DNA of 5,474 nt. Origin: Candidatus Bathyarchaeota archaeon (lineage in GTDB: Archaea; Thermoproteota; Bathyarchaeia; Bathyarchaeales; Bathycorpusculaceae). Positions within the stretch are counted from its first letter, which is position 1. Each line of letters starts with the position of its first letter. The stretch spans positions 1-5,474 of the forward strand of contig JACUTN010000056.1 in the NCBI GenBank assembly GCA_014859805.1, in the 5' to 3' direction. The notes beneath the pieces are model-generated. The model saw only the letters and a list, made by a program, of their open reading frames with translations. It was not told the origin of the DNA and made no database searches. This document shows positions 1 to 5,474 of this stretch, piece by piece. The translations under genes were made by a program, and so were the position numbers.

Positions 1-72
1 ATTTACTGGTTGGATACATCTGTACTCTTCGGGCTTCTCAATAAACCTTTTGATTCCTTCTGAAATCATCAT
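1..72 (-). CDS. N-terminal fragment of an unidentified protein (partial, runs off the left edge)
   Basis: A minus-strand frame opens with two consecutive ATG codons (first bases at 72 and 69) and stays open for all 24 codons to the window edge. It reads MMISEGIKRFIEKPEEYRCI followed by QPVN. It begins 21 nt after the methyltransferase stop, on the same strand, which fits the next gene of an operon. An AGGTTG stretch a few bases upstream is only a weak Shine-Dalgarno match. The peptide is charged and looks like ordinary coding sequence, with no signal peptide or membrane segment. I do not recognise the family. In some archaea a gene for the exosome subunit Csl4 lies near dph2 and this methyltransferase, but these residues do not resemble a Csl4 N-terminus as I know it. 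The gene call rests on open frame, spacing and strand only. Confidence 0.5.
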   Translation of the reverse strand, partial: MMISEGIKRFIEKPEEYRCIQPVN

Positions 73-93
73 AAAACAACCTGATGTTTTTAT

Positions 94-789
94 CTAACAT
101 AGCGCTTCACTTTCCACAACGTATAAATCAACTACGAACTCATGCCTTCGTTTCGTATGGAAGTTGAACATGTGCGGAATCGTCATTAACATGGGGTAAA
201 CTGCCTTGATTTTCCCATTATGTCTTTCAATAAACCTTTTGATGAAGTTGGAGGGGAACACTAAAACAGTGTTGGTTCTACTGACCTTCAATTTTCTAAG
301 GAAGGCTTTGTCTCTGTTTGAGCTTTTGTGAAGTGAGTAAATGCTTTCGCCGACTTCTAAGGCTTTTTTCAAAAACTTTCGGTCAGCTTTGCGCTTTTGT
401 ATGCCAAATGGTGGATTCTGTATAACGGTGTCAAATTTTCCGTGTATGGCGCCTATGTCTGCAACAATCCACTGTACTTTGTTTTTTAATCCAGTTTTTT
501 CCGAGTTTTTAAAAGCCACTCTCACCGCAGTTTTGTCTATGTCCACACCTATGACTTGTTTTGCGCCTAGAAAAGCTGCTCCCAAGGCTAGTCTTCCAGT
601 GCCGCAGCCTAGATCTAAAACAGTTTTGTCAATGATGTCGTTGTATGTGTATGCTGCAATGTAGAGTGCTGTTGCCGCAACGTTTGCTGGAATTGTGTAC
701 TGTTCGAGGCTTGGTTTTGGTGATGGGTGTGGCTCAACTTGTGAGAGTAGCGTTTCTAAGTCTAGCTTTCGAATAAGCCTTTTTCGCAT
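94..789 (-). CDS. METTL5-like class I SAM-dependent N6-adenine RNA methyltransferase
   Basis: This is probably an rRNA m6A methyltransferase of the METTL5 family; the human enzyme modifies one adenosine in 18S rRNA with the partner TRMT112. Numbering from the ATG at 789 (231 aa), the SAM-binding motif I DLGCGTGR is at about 59-66. An acidic motif GVDID follows at about 81-85, then the catalytic NPPFG at about 125-129, typical of N6-adenine methylation. The family hallmark YSLHKSSNRD lies at about 151-160, and a METTL5-like C-terminus with MFNFHTKRRHEFVVDLYVVE at about 207-226. The ATG at 789 is preferred over an in-frame TTG at 801 four codons upstream; neither has a strong ribosome binding site. 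Either start lies inside the 3' end of dph2, giving a 28-nt overlap from the ATG, which suggests co-transcription. Family is secure; the exact target site and need for an archaeal Trm112 partner are inferred from homologues. Confidence 0.9.
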   Translation of the reverse strand: MRKRLIRKLDLETLLSQVEPHPSPKPSLEQYTIPANVAATALYIAAYTYNDIIDKTVLDLGCGTGRLALGAAFLGAKQVIGVDIDKTAVRVAFKNSEKTGLKNKVQWIVADIGAIHGKFDTVIQNPPFGIQKRKADRKFLKKALEVGESIYSLHKSSNRDKAFLRKLKVSRTNTVLVFPSNFIKRFIERHNGKIKAVYPMLMTIPHMFNFHTKRRHEFVVDLYVVESEALC

Positions 790-1763
790 AGCTTTTCCCA
801 AGATAGTTTGCCAACCACCACGAATGTTTCATTCATTGTGAGTACTGGCTTTCGGAATTTTGAAGCATCGTCCAGCGACAGCCTTGGGCAGGCTGTGTTC
901 ACGTAGGCATCCACTGTTGGAAAGTTCATTAGAGCTTCTGGGGTGATGCTCTTAATAGCGAAAAGATGGGTTTTTTTCCCGTCTTTTTCAAGTTTTTCCT
1001 TTATGCTTAACGCTTCTTCAAGTCTTTTCTGTCCTGGTTTTAGTCCAACTAGAACTGCAAAGGTTTTCGCTTTTTTAGCCTCTTCTATGCTTGCCCACCG
1101 TTGTTTAAGGATTTTTCTAGCCTCTTCATCAACCGAGAAAGCCCTTTTTTCATATGGATCGGCAACGATTGTTGGTTTTGACGTTGAAAGAGCTACACCT
1201 AAGGCATGAAATCGTCCACCGCCAACAAAGAGAAAGGCTTCAACATCACTTGCTATTGATTTGGCATTGCTGTAATCGCATCCAATTACCTGTCCTGAAT
1301 AGTTCATGTGCCCGGCGTCACCAATGGCAACGGTTTTTCCCGCGTGAAGCAGAATTTCTTTAACATTGTCTAGTGTTTGCACGTGCTGAACTGTTGTGGC
1401 TAAACCTATTTTACGCCATTTCTCCAGCAGGGGTAAGGCTTTTTCGACAGCGTCATCTACATTTATGGTTGCTCTGGCTTCCACGTAGATTGTGGGTACA
1501 CGTTCATATTTCAGCAGTTTGGCGTGTCCATAATGAATTATCAGGTCTACGCCTAGATTTTCAGCCTCGGCTGTTGCCAAGTCGCATGCGCCGTAGCATG
1601 GGTCCGCAGAAATTATGGGTAAAGCACCAGTTTTTTCCACAACTCTTGCTAGTCGAGGTGCCTCGGGTTTTAGACCTTCGGGAAGCTGGATTAAAACGCG
1701 TTTTGCTTCAAGCTTGGTTATTTCTTGTTTTATTCTTTCTTCTTCAAAATCGAATTGTTTCAT
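762..1763 (-). CDS. dph2: Diphthamide biosynthesis enzyme Dph2 (2-(3-amino-3-carboxypropyl)histidine synthase)
   Basis: Dph2 carries out the first step of diphthamide synthesis: a [4Fe-4S] radical reaction cleaves SAM and transfers the 3-amino-3-carboxypropyl group to a histidine of translation elongation factor 2. Archaea use one Dph2, thought to act as a homodimer, where eukaryotes use Dph1/Dph2. The 333 aa length is normal. The three cluster-binding cysteines are visible, one per domain: Cys60 in DPCYGACD (54-61), Cys162 in GCDYSN, and Cys292 in NTACPR. Their spacing closely matches the 59/163/287 set known from Pyrococcus horikoshii Dph2. Other family segments are RVLIQLPEGL near 22-31 and FVGGGRFHALG at 179-189. 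The ATG at 1763 gives the expected N-terminus, although no good Shine-Dalgarno sequence is seen upstream. The gene starts 63 bp after ppsA and its 3' end overlaps the methyltransferase, another translation-related modifier. Confidence 0.97.
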   Translation of the reverse strand: MKQFDFEEERIKQEITKLEAKRVLIQLPEGLKPEAPRLARVVEKTGALPIISADPCYGACDLATAEAENLGVDLIIHYGHAKLLKYERVPTIYVEARATINVDDAVEKALPLLEKWRKIGLATTVQHVQTLDNVKEILLHAGKTVAIGDAGHMNYSGQVIGCDYSNAKSIASDVEAFLFVGGGRFHALGVALSTSKPTIVADPYEKRAFSVDEEARKILKQRWASIEEAKKAKTFAVLVGLKPGQKRLEEALSIKEKLEKDGKKTHLFAIKSITPEALMNFPTVDAYVNTACPRLSLDDASKFRKPVLTMNETFVVVGKLSWEKLCEKGLFES

Positions 1764-1795
1764 TTAAACACGCTCAAAACATTAGGGATGAGAAA

Positions 1796-1808
1796 CATGT
1801 TTTACATG
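1796..1808. promoter_or_regulatory. Short palindrome CATGT-N3-ACATG in the ppsA-dph2 gap
   Basis: A perfect 5-bp inverted repeat with a 3-bp spacer (CATGTTTTACATG) lies in the 63-bp gap between the ppsA stop and the dph2 start, 33 bp before the dph2 ATG. It could be a small operator for a dimeric regulator, or it could be chance: repeats this short arise easily in AT-rich DNA. It is not followed by a T-run on the minus strand, so it does not look like a terminator. No convincing archaeal TATA box is visible in this gap, so I do not claim a separate dph2 promoter. Confidence 0.2.
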
Positions 1809-1826
1809 AATTGAGTGCAGATTTTG

Positions 1827-4301
1827 CTATTTTGCGGTTTTATTCCATCGGGGTGTCCATTCCCAGTCCTTTTTTGGTTTTTGACTTGAACTCCCAGACA
1901 TTTTTTCTCGCAGTTCAGCAAGCTGTTCAAGAATCATTTTCTGTTCTATACTTGCAACAAGTTTTCTGGCTGATATCACCACGTCTGCGTTTACTGAAAT
2001 GCTGTCTATTCCAACCCTCACAAGAAACTCTGCGAAGTCAGGTAGGTTTGACGGCCCTTCTCCGCATATAGAGACTGTGCATCCATGTTCATGGGCTACT
2101 TTAATCAAGTGAGCAATTATCCTCTTTACGGCTGGGTCTCTTTCGTCGAAATATCCCATTTGTCCTAGGCGTTCAGAATCCCTGTCGATCATGAGTATAC
2201 CTTGAGTCATGTCATTTGAGCCTATGGAGAAGCCGTCGCACAGTTTTGAGAACTCGTCTGCCAGTATGGCTATTGATGGCGTTTCAGCCATGAACCACAC
2301 CTTGAAGTCTCGCGACTTTTCCAAGCCTTCTTCACGCATTATTTCTAGGCTTTTTTTGGCTTCCCAAACTGTACGCACAACCGGAAGCATGACCCAAACG
2401 TTTTTGAGACCCCATTCTTCGCGGCATTTCCTAATAGCCTGACACTCGAGCCTGAAGGCTTTTTCGTACCATGAGCTTATGTATCGACTGCATCCTCTCC
2501 ATCCAAGCATGGGATTAGCTTCAACAATTTCGTATTTCTCTCCGCCTTTCAATTGTCTGTACTCGTTGGTTTTGAAGTCGCTGAAACGCACAACAACCGA
2601 GCGTGGCTGTATTGCTCTTGCAACTACTGCAATTCCTTCTGCTAGTTTGTCTACGAATTTTTGGGCTTGACCAGTTTCTATAAGGTACAATGGGTGTTCA
2701 CCTATGTAGCTGGCCAGAATAAACTCTATCCGCATTAGTCCTATGCCTTCAAAAGGCAAGTGTTTATAATCCTCGACTTTTTCAGGAACACCCAAATTCA
2801 TGTAGATTTTTGTCGCTGTTACAGGCACTGCTTGAGTTGCGAAGCCACTAGTATGTGTTGGCGATGCTGCTTGAGTTGAGGATGAAAGCTGTTCTGTCAA
2901 AGTTGGCAATACCCCTTCGTAAATAACGCCGCTTCTTGAGTCCACAGTGTATTCTTTACCAGTAACCATGAGCTTTGTAGCGTTACTGGTTCCCACAACG
3001 CATGGAATGCCTAGCTCTCGGCTTACGATGGCTGCGTGGCATGTTACTCCACCTTTGTCTGTGACTATGGCTCCTGCAAGTTTCATGAAGGGCACATAGT
3101 CTGGATTCGTCATGTCCGTGACCAGGACGTCACCTTTTTGCATCAGCTTGCCGGCTTCTTCAGGGTTTAAAACAACTTTTGCTACACCTATGCCATAGCT
3201 TCTCTTGCCAGCTGGAATTCCCTTAACAGCAACCTTTAACGTTTCGGTGGGCTTCATTCTCTCTGCTTCAACCTTTTCTGGTCCTTCCGCACGTTTTACG
3301 CTCCAAACTGTTTCGGGTCTCGATTGCACTATTAAGATGTTGTCTGGAAATGGTAACTCACTGTCAATAGCCCATTCAATGTCTTGAGCTAGGCCATAAT
3401 GTTGTTCGATGATTTTTGCCAGTTCCGCAAGTTTAAGAATTTCTTCATTGCTTAGGCATGATTGCTCTTGCTTTTCGAGGGACACTTCCATGTGAACTGT
3501 TTTGCCAGTGTTTGGGTCGCGGACGTATTGAAGTGTTTTTTTGGCTATGCGCTTCTCAACCATGTTTAGTGTGGTCTTATCAACAATGAAATCGTCTGGA
3601 GTGACTGCTCCAGAAACAACAGACTCGCCTAAACCATAATTACCCTCAATAACTATCTGGTTAGGGTCACCAGTCACGGGATTTATTGTGAATATTACGC
3701 CCGCAGCTTTGGCGTTAACCATCTTTTGGACCCCAACGCTTATGAAGACGTTTTCATGAGCGAAACCCTTCTCAGTGCGATAGAAAATTGCTCGAGGCGT
3801 AAATAGACTTGACCAGCATTTCACAGTTTTCTCCAGAAGCTCGTCTTCTCCTTTCACGTTTAGGTAGGTTTCCTGCTGTCCCGCAAAAGATGCGTCAGGC
3901 AAGTCTTCGGCTGTTGCACTTGACCTCACAGCAACGAAAACAGCGTTTGTACTTAGTCTTCTACACAGTTCTTGATAGGTGTGTCTAACGGCTTCCTTAA
4001 TATCCTTGGGCATGGGTGTTGATTCAATTAGTTCACGAATTTTTTTGGATGCTACTTCGTACTGTTTTGGGTCGTTGGGGTCTGTTACTGTTTCCTTTAT
4101 AACTGTGTAGATTTTTTCGGATATGCCTGATTCTTCGATGAATTTCTTATAGGAGTAGGCTGTTACTGCGAAGCCTGGTGGGATTGGTATGCCTGCGTTT
4201 ATCATCTCGCCGAGGCTAGCGTTTTTTCCTCCAACAGAAGGGATATCTGTTTTTCTTAGGTTTTCAAACCATATTATCAAGTCTTTCTTCATTTCTGTCA
4301 T
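1827..4301 (-). CDS. ppsA: Phosphoenolpyruvate synthase (pyruvate, water dikinase)
   Basis: The enzyme converts pyruvate, ATP and water to PEP, AMP and phosphate in the cytoplasm, feeding gluconeogenesis. All three domains are present. The N-terminal ATP-grasp-like domain (about 10-335) has GGKNASLGEM at 24-33, VRSSATAEDLPDASFAGQQE at 125-144 and QSRPE at 326-330. The swivelling phosphohistidine domain (about 360-465) has GGVTCHAAIVSRELGIPCVV at 417-436 with His422 as the phosphorylated residue. The C-terminal PEP/pyruvate barrel (about 495-790) has GIGLMRIEF, NPMLGWRG, GSNDMTQ at 694-700 and the catalytic Cys746 in ICGEGPS. At 824 aa it is slightly long for the family (Escherichia coli 792), because of a Ser/Thr/Ala-rich linker at about 464-497 and a basic, Trp-containing C-terminal tail. 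The ATG at 4301 overlaps the L10e stop as ATGA, with AAGAGG 10 nt upstream inside L10e. The C-terminal barrel argues against rifampicin phosphotransferase, and the motifs favour PEP synthase over pyruvate phosphate dikinase. Confidence 0.97.
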   Translation of the reverse strand: MTEMKKDLIIWFENLRKTDIPSVGGKNASLGEMINAGIPIPPGFAVTAYSYKKFIEESGISEKIYTVIKETVTDPNDPKQYEVASKKIRELIESTPMPKDIKEAVRHTYQELCRRLSTNAVFVAVRSSATAEDLPDASFAGQQETYLNVKGEDELLEKTVKCWSSLFTPRAIFYRTEKGFAHENVFISVGVQKMVNAKAAGVIFTINPVTGDPNQIVIEGNYGLGESVVSGAVTPDDFIVDKTTLNMVEKRIAKKTLQYVRDPNTGKTVHMEVSLEKQEQSCLSNEEILKLAELAKIIEQHYGLAQDIEWAIDSELPFPDNILIVQSRPETVWSVKRAEGPEKVEAERMKPTETLKVAVKGIPAGKRSYGIGVAKVVLNPEEAGKLMQKGDVLVTDMTNPDYVPFMKLAGAIVTDKGGVTCHAAIVSRELGIPCVVGTSNATKLMVTGKEYTVDSRSGVIYEGVLPTLTEQLSSSTQAASPTHTSGFATQAVPVTATKIYMNLGVPEKVEDYKHLPFEGIGLMRIEFILASYIGEHPLYLIETGQAQKFVDKLAEGIAVVARAIQPRSVVVRFSDFKTNEYRQLKGGEKYEIVEANPMLGWRGCSRYISSWYEKAFRLECQAIRKCREEWGLKNVWVMLPVVRTVWEAKKSLEIMREEGLEKSRDFKVWFMAETPSIAILADEFSKLCDGFSIGSNDMTQGILMIDRDSERLGQMGYFDERDPAVKRIIAHLIKVAHEHGCTVSICGEGPSNLPDFAEFLVRVGIDSISVNADVVISARKLVASIEQKMILEQLAELREKMSGSSSQKPKKDWEWTPRWNKTAK

Positions 4302-4813
4302 GATGCTTTAGCCTCTTCTTTTTCCACTTTTTCAATAGTTATCCTGCATGGAATCGGAAGTTTGGCGCCTCCAAGTTTCAGAGCCTTTTTGGCGGTTTCA
4401 ATGCCGTCTTCATTCACGCTAATTGTCATTACTGTTTGTTTGGATTTAACGCGGGCCGCGGTCCCTATTGGTTTTCCGAAGGACCTTTTCATACCAGACT
4501 GAAGGCGATCTGCGTGCGCACCAAAAATCATCTTGTTTTCCCTAAGGATGTTGTGTGGATAAGGAAGAATACGGAGGCAGTAATTTTCCGCAAGTTTATC
4601 TCCCAAATGACGGTTTGTAGCTATACGTGCTGCTTCTAAGGCGTTGTGGCGGATTTGCGCCTTTTTCTGCGCTATGAGCTTTGCTTCATACTCGAACTTA
4701 GATTTTGTATCTCCCATGGTGAATTTAGTTATTTTCGGAGGTGGAAAACCCCTTACAAACTTCTTTCTTGTATAAGGTTGTCCCTTAACGGTTCTATAAT
4801 TACGTGCATGCAT
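4298..4813 (-). CDS. rpl10e: Large-subunit ribosomal protein L10e (L16 family, uL16)
   Basis: This is the archaeal/eukaryotic counterpart of bacterial L16 (uL16). It sits in the large subunit near the peptidyl-transferase centre and the A-site tRNA elbow. At 171 aa it has the usual family length. Recognisable blocks are GQPYTRKKFVRGFPPPKITK at 11-30, ALEAARIATNRHLGDK at 58-73, RILPYPHNILRENKM at 81-95 and the highly conserved GAHADRLQSGMKRSFGKPIG at 98-117, followed by TAARV. The C-terminus ends in a charged Glu/Lys stretch. The ATG at 4813 is the only reasonable start: an upstream in-frame ATG at 4837 is closed by a TGA at 4826-4828, and an AAGGGG ribosome binding site lies 7 nt before 4813. 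The gene has its own TATA box and its stop overlaps the ppsA start by 4 nt, so both are probably translated from one mRNA. The compact N-terminus resembles TACK-group archaea more than euryarchaea; this is an impression, not a tested result. Confidence 0.97.
   Translation of the reverse strand: MHARNYRTVKGQPYTRKKFVRGFPPPKITKFTMGDTKSKFEYEAKLIAQKKAQIRHNALEAARIATNRHLGDKLAENYCLRILPYPHNILRENKMIFGAHADRLQSGMKRSFGKPIGTAARVKSKQTVMTISVNEDGIETAKKALKLGGAKLPIPCRITIEKVEKEEAKAS
4312..4317 (-). promoter_or_regulatory. Ribosome binding site for ppsA inside the L10e gene
   Basis: AAGAGG on the minus strand lies 10 nt before the ppsA ATG and within the last codons of L10e (the Glu-Glu-Ala part of its tail). 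Together with the ATGA stop/start overlap it supports the ATG at 4301 over a second in-frame ATG at 4292, and suggests coupled translation or re-initiation. Confidence 0.55.
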
Positions 4814-4820
4814 TCGTATT

Positions 4821-4826
4821 CCCCTT
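4821..4826 (-). promoter_or_regulatory. Ribosome binding site for L10e
   Basis: AAGGGG on the minus strand lies 7 nt before the L10e ATG. It is a partial match to the archaeal anti-Shine-Dalgarno complement (AGGAGGTGA) and supports the start at 4813. It would lie at the very 5' end of the mRNA predicted from the TATA box position. Confidence 0.55.
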
Positions 4827-4844
4827 CAGCATACCATGAGCGCG

Positions 4845-4853
4845 ATATTTAAA
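4845..4853 (-). promoter_or_regulatory. Archaeal TATA box (box A) for the L10e-ppsA unit
   Basis: The minus-strand sequence TTTAAATAT matches the archaeal box A consensus and lies in the only sizeable intergenic gap, 31 nt before the L10e ATG. The usual spacing of about 25 nt puts the transcription start near 4823-4828, giving a short leader of roughly 10-15 nt that just includes the AAGGGG ribosome binding site. No clear purine-rich BRE is visible next to it. The call rests on consensus and position. Confidence 0.6.
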
Positions 4854-4934
4854 CGATTTGTTAATGATCCTTTTTGATTAAGGTTATGAATTTTGAATAA
4901 GTTTTGAAAATCAGAAGGGCTATTCAGCTTATTT

Positions 4935-5456
4935 TTATGGTGGCAATCGCTTATTTCTGAACCATGTCTTAGCGAACTCGTCATAGTTTGGGAAAACCTT
5001 TTTCAGAATGGAAACATACATGCTCACCTCTTCATCAGTTAGATATTGGAATTGGTACTTCCCCATGTAAGGTGATGGCTCACCCTCTCTCGTTACAAAT
5101 TCTATATGCATGAACGGATCTCCCCGTTTTATTGTGATTGGGACACGGTCGTTGCTTAGGTTTACGAGCTCGAGGGCGAGTCTTCCGACGAACCCGCTGT
5201 GAACTTTTGCGGCGTTTAGGAAAGATAATCCCATTCGTCCGTACTTGCTTTTAGCTGTTAGATGGGCAACGTAGTTTGGTGGAGTGAACACTATTTCGTA
5301 GGATATTAGGTTTTTATGTTCTAAATAGTGAAGGGTTGTTTCCTCTTTAACTGTTAAGACGTAGCTGTCTCCATCGAGCAGATTATAATCATAAGGGTAT
5401 AAGCACTTATACTTTTCAATAAGCTCCTTCAGCTTGTCCTTACCTAAAACACCCAT
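4935..5456 (-). CDS. dcd: dCTP deaminase/dUTPase-superfamily protein (probable dCTP deaminase)
   Basis: dCTP deaminase converts dCTP to dUTP; relatives hydrolyse dUTP or do both. Numbering from the ATG at 5456 (173 aa), the family core is AKSKYGRMGL at about 68-77, NAAKVHSGFVGRLALELVNL at about 81-100, a turn IKRGDPFMHIEF at about 109-120, and a YMGKYQFQ segment at about 130-137 like the nucleotide-closing YxGKYQGQ end of archaeal deaminases. Compared with E. coli Dcd, Arg74 matches Arg115, Ala82 matches Ala124 and Glu96 in LALE matches catalytic Glu138. The usual Asp of IDPGW is His86 here, and the normal RSS reads KSK. The C-terminus carries about 35 extra residues. ATG at 5456 is preferred over TTG at 5459; a GGAGGT site lies upstream. 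Fold is confident; the exact reaction is not, so the symbol is provisional. Confidence 0.85.
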   Translation of the reverse strand: MGVLGKDKLKELIEKYKCLYPYDYNLLDGDSYVLTVKEETTLHYLEHKNLISYEIVFTPPNYVAHLTAKSKYGRMGLSFLNAAKVHSGFVGRLALELVNLSNDRVPITIKRGDPFMHIEFVTREGEPSPYMGKYQFQYLTDEEVSMYVSILKKVFPNYDEFAKTWFRNKRLPP

Positions 5457-5464
5457 CAATCGAA

Positions 5465-5470
5465 ACCTCC
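5465..5470 (-). promoter_or_regulatory. Ribosome binding site for the deaminase-like gene
   Basis: GGAGGT on the minus strand is a near-perfect archaeal Shine-Dalgarno sequence. It stands 8 nt before the ATG at 5456 and 5 nt before the alternative TTG at 5459, so it supports a start here without strictly deciding between the two; ATG is preferred as the commoner codon. In one frame the bases from the window edge read Ala-Gly-Gly-Phe-Asp and then TGA overlapping the ATG (TGATG), which could be the end of an upstream gene, but there is too little sequence to claim it. Confidence 0.7.
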
Positions 5471-5474
5471 AGCA

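Noticed and set aside
56..72. Possible C/D box guide RNA, from ATGATGA matching the C-box consensus on the minus strand
   Set aside because: No D box (CTGA) follows within the window, and the match is explained by tandem ATG start codons of the edge gene.
341..664. Plus-strand open frame of 107 codons
   Set aside because: It is antisense to the motif-bearing centre of the METTL5-like methyltransferase, and its Cys/Met/Pro-rich translation is typical of a shadow frame.
1373..2071. Long plus-strand open frame of 232 codons
   Set aside because: It lies antisense to the start of dph2 and the end of ppsA, both well supported by conserved motifs. Its translation shows no recognisable domain and has the composition of a shadow frame.
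4811..4837. Upstream in-frame ATG at 4837 as an alternative start for L10e
   Set aside because: The frame is ended by a TGA at 4826-4828 after three codons, so it cannot extend L10e.
4436..4852. Two plus-strand frames opposite L10e and its upstream region
   Set aside because: Both run antisense to the highly conserved L10e gene, and their translations show no known motif.
4860..4934. Possible terminator or small RNA in the gap after the deaminase-like gene
   Set aside because: The minus strand has only short T-runs (up to four) and no stable hairpin. CTGA occurs twice but without a C box. The region is simply AT-rich, and the TATA box next to it is the only supported element.

Overview
The window looks like a chromosomal segment from an archaeon. 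It carries ribosomal protein L10e in its archaeal/eukaryotic form, an archaeal-type Dph2 for diphthamide synthesis, a METTL5-like N6-adenine methyltransferase and an archaeal TATA box. The short N-terminus of L10e suggests the TACK side (for example Bathyarchaeia or relatives), but this is a low-confidence impression from sequence memory. All recognised genes lie on the minus strand, coding density is high, and I see no mobile elements, tRNA or rRNA genes, or CRISPR arrays.

Read in the direction of transcription (high to low coordinates), the layout is as follows. (1) 4935-5456 is a dCTP deaminase/dUTPase-superfamily protein with a strong GGAGGT ribosome binding site at the window edge. (2) A gap of about 120 bp follows, holding a TATA box (4845-4853) and a short leader. 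(3) 4298-4813 is ribosomal protein L10e. (4) 1827-4301 is phosphoenolpyruvate synthase, overlapping the L10e stop by 4 nt (ATGA). (5) A 63-bp gap with a small palindrome follows. (6) 762-1763 is Dph2. (7) 94-789 is a METTL5-like methyltransferase whose start lies inside the end of dph2. (8) After 21 bp, a new minus-strand reading frame starts at about position 72 and runs off the left edge.

The shared theme is translation. L10e sits next to the A-site and peptidyl-transferase region, Dph2 starts diphthamide formation on elongation factor 2, and METTL5 homologues methylate an adenosine in small-subunit rRNA. PEP synthase (pyruvate to PEP, gluconeogenesis) is the metabolic outlier, yet it is the gene most tightly coupled to L10e. 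The deaminase-like protein belongs to pyrimidine nucleotide supply (dCTP to dUTP, or dUTP clearance). I found no clearly new biological system. The points most worth a second look are the altered active-site motif of the deaminase-like protein, the ribosomal protein/PEP synthase coupling, and the unidentified partial gene at the left edge.
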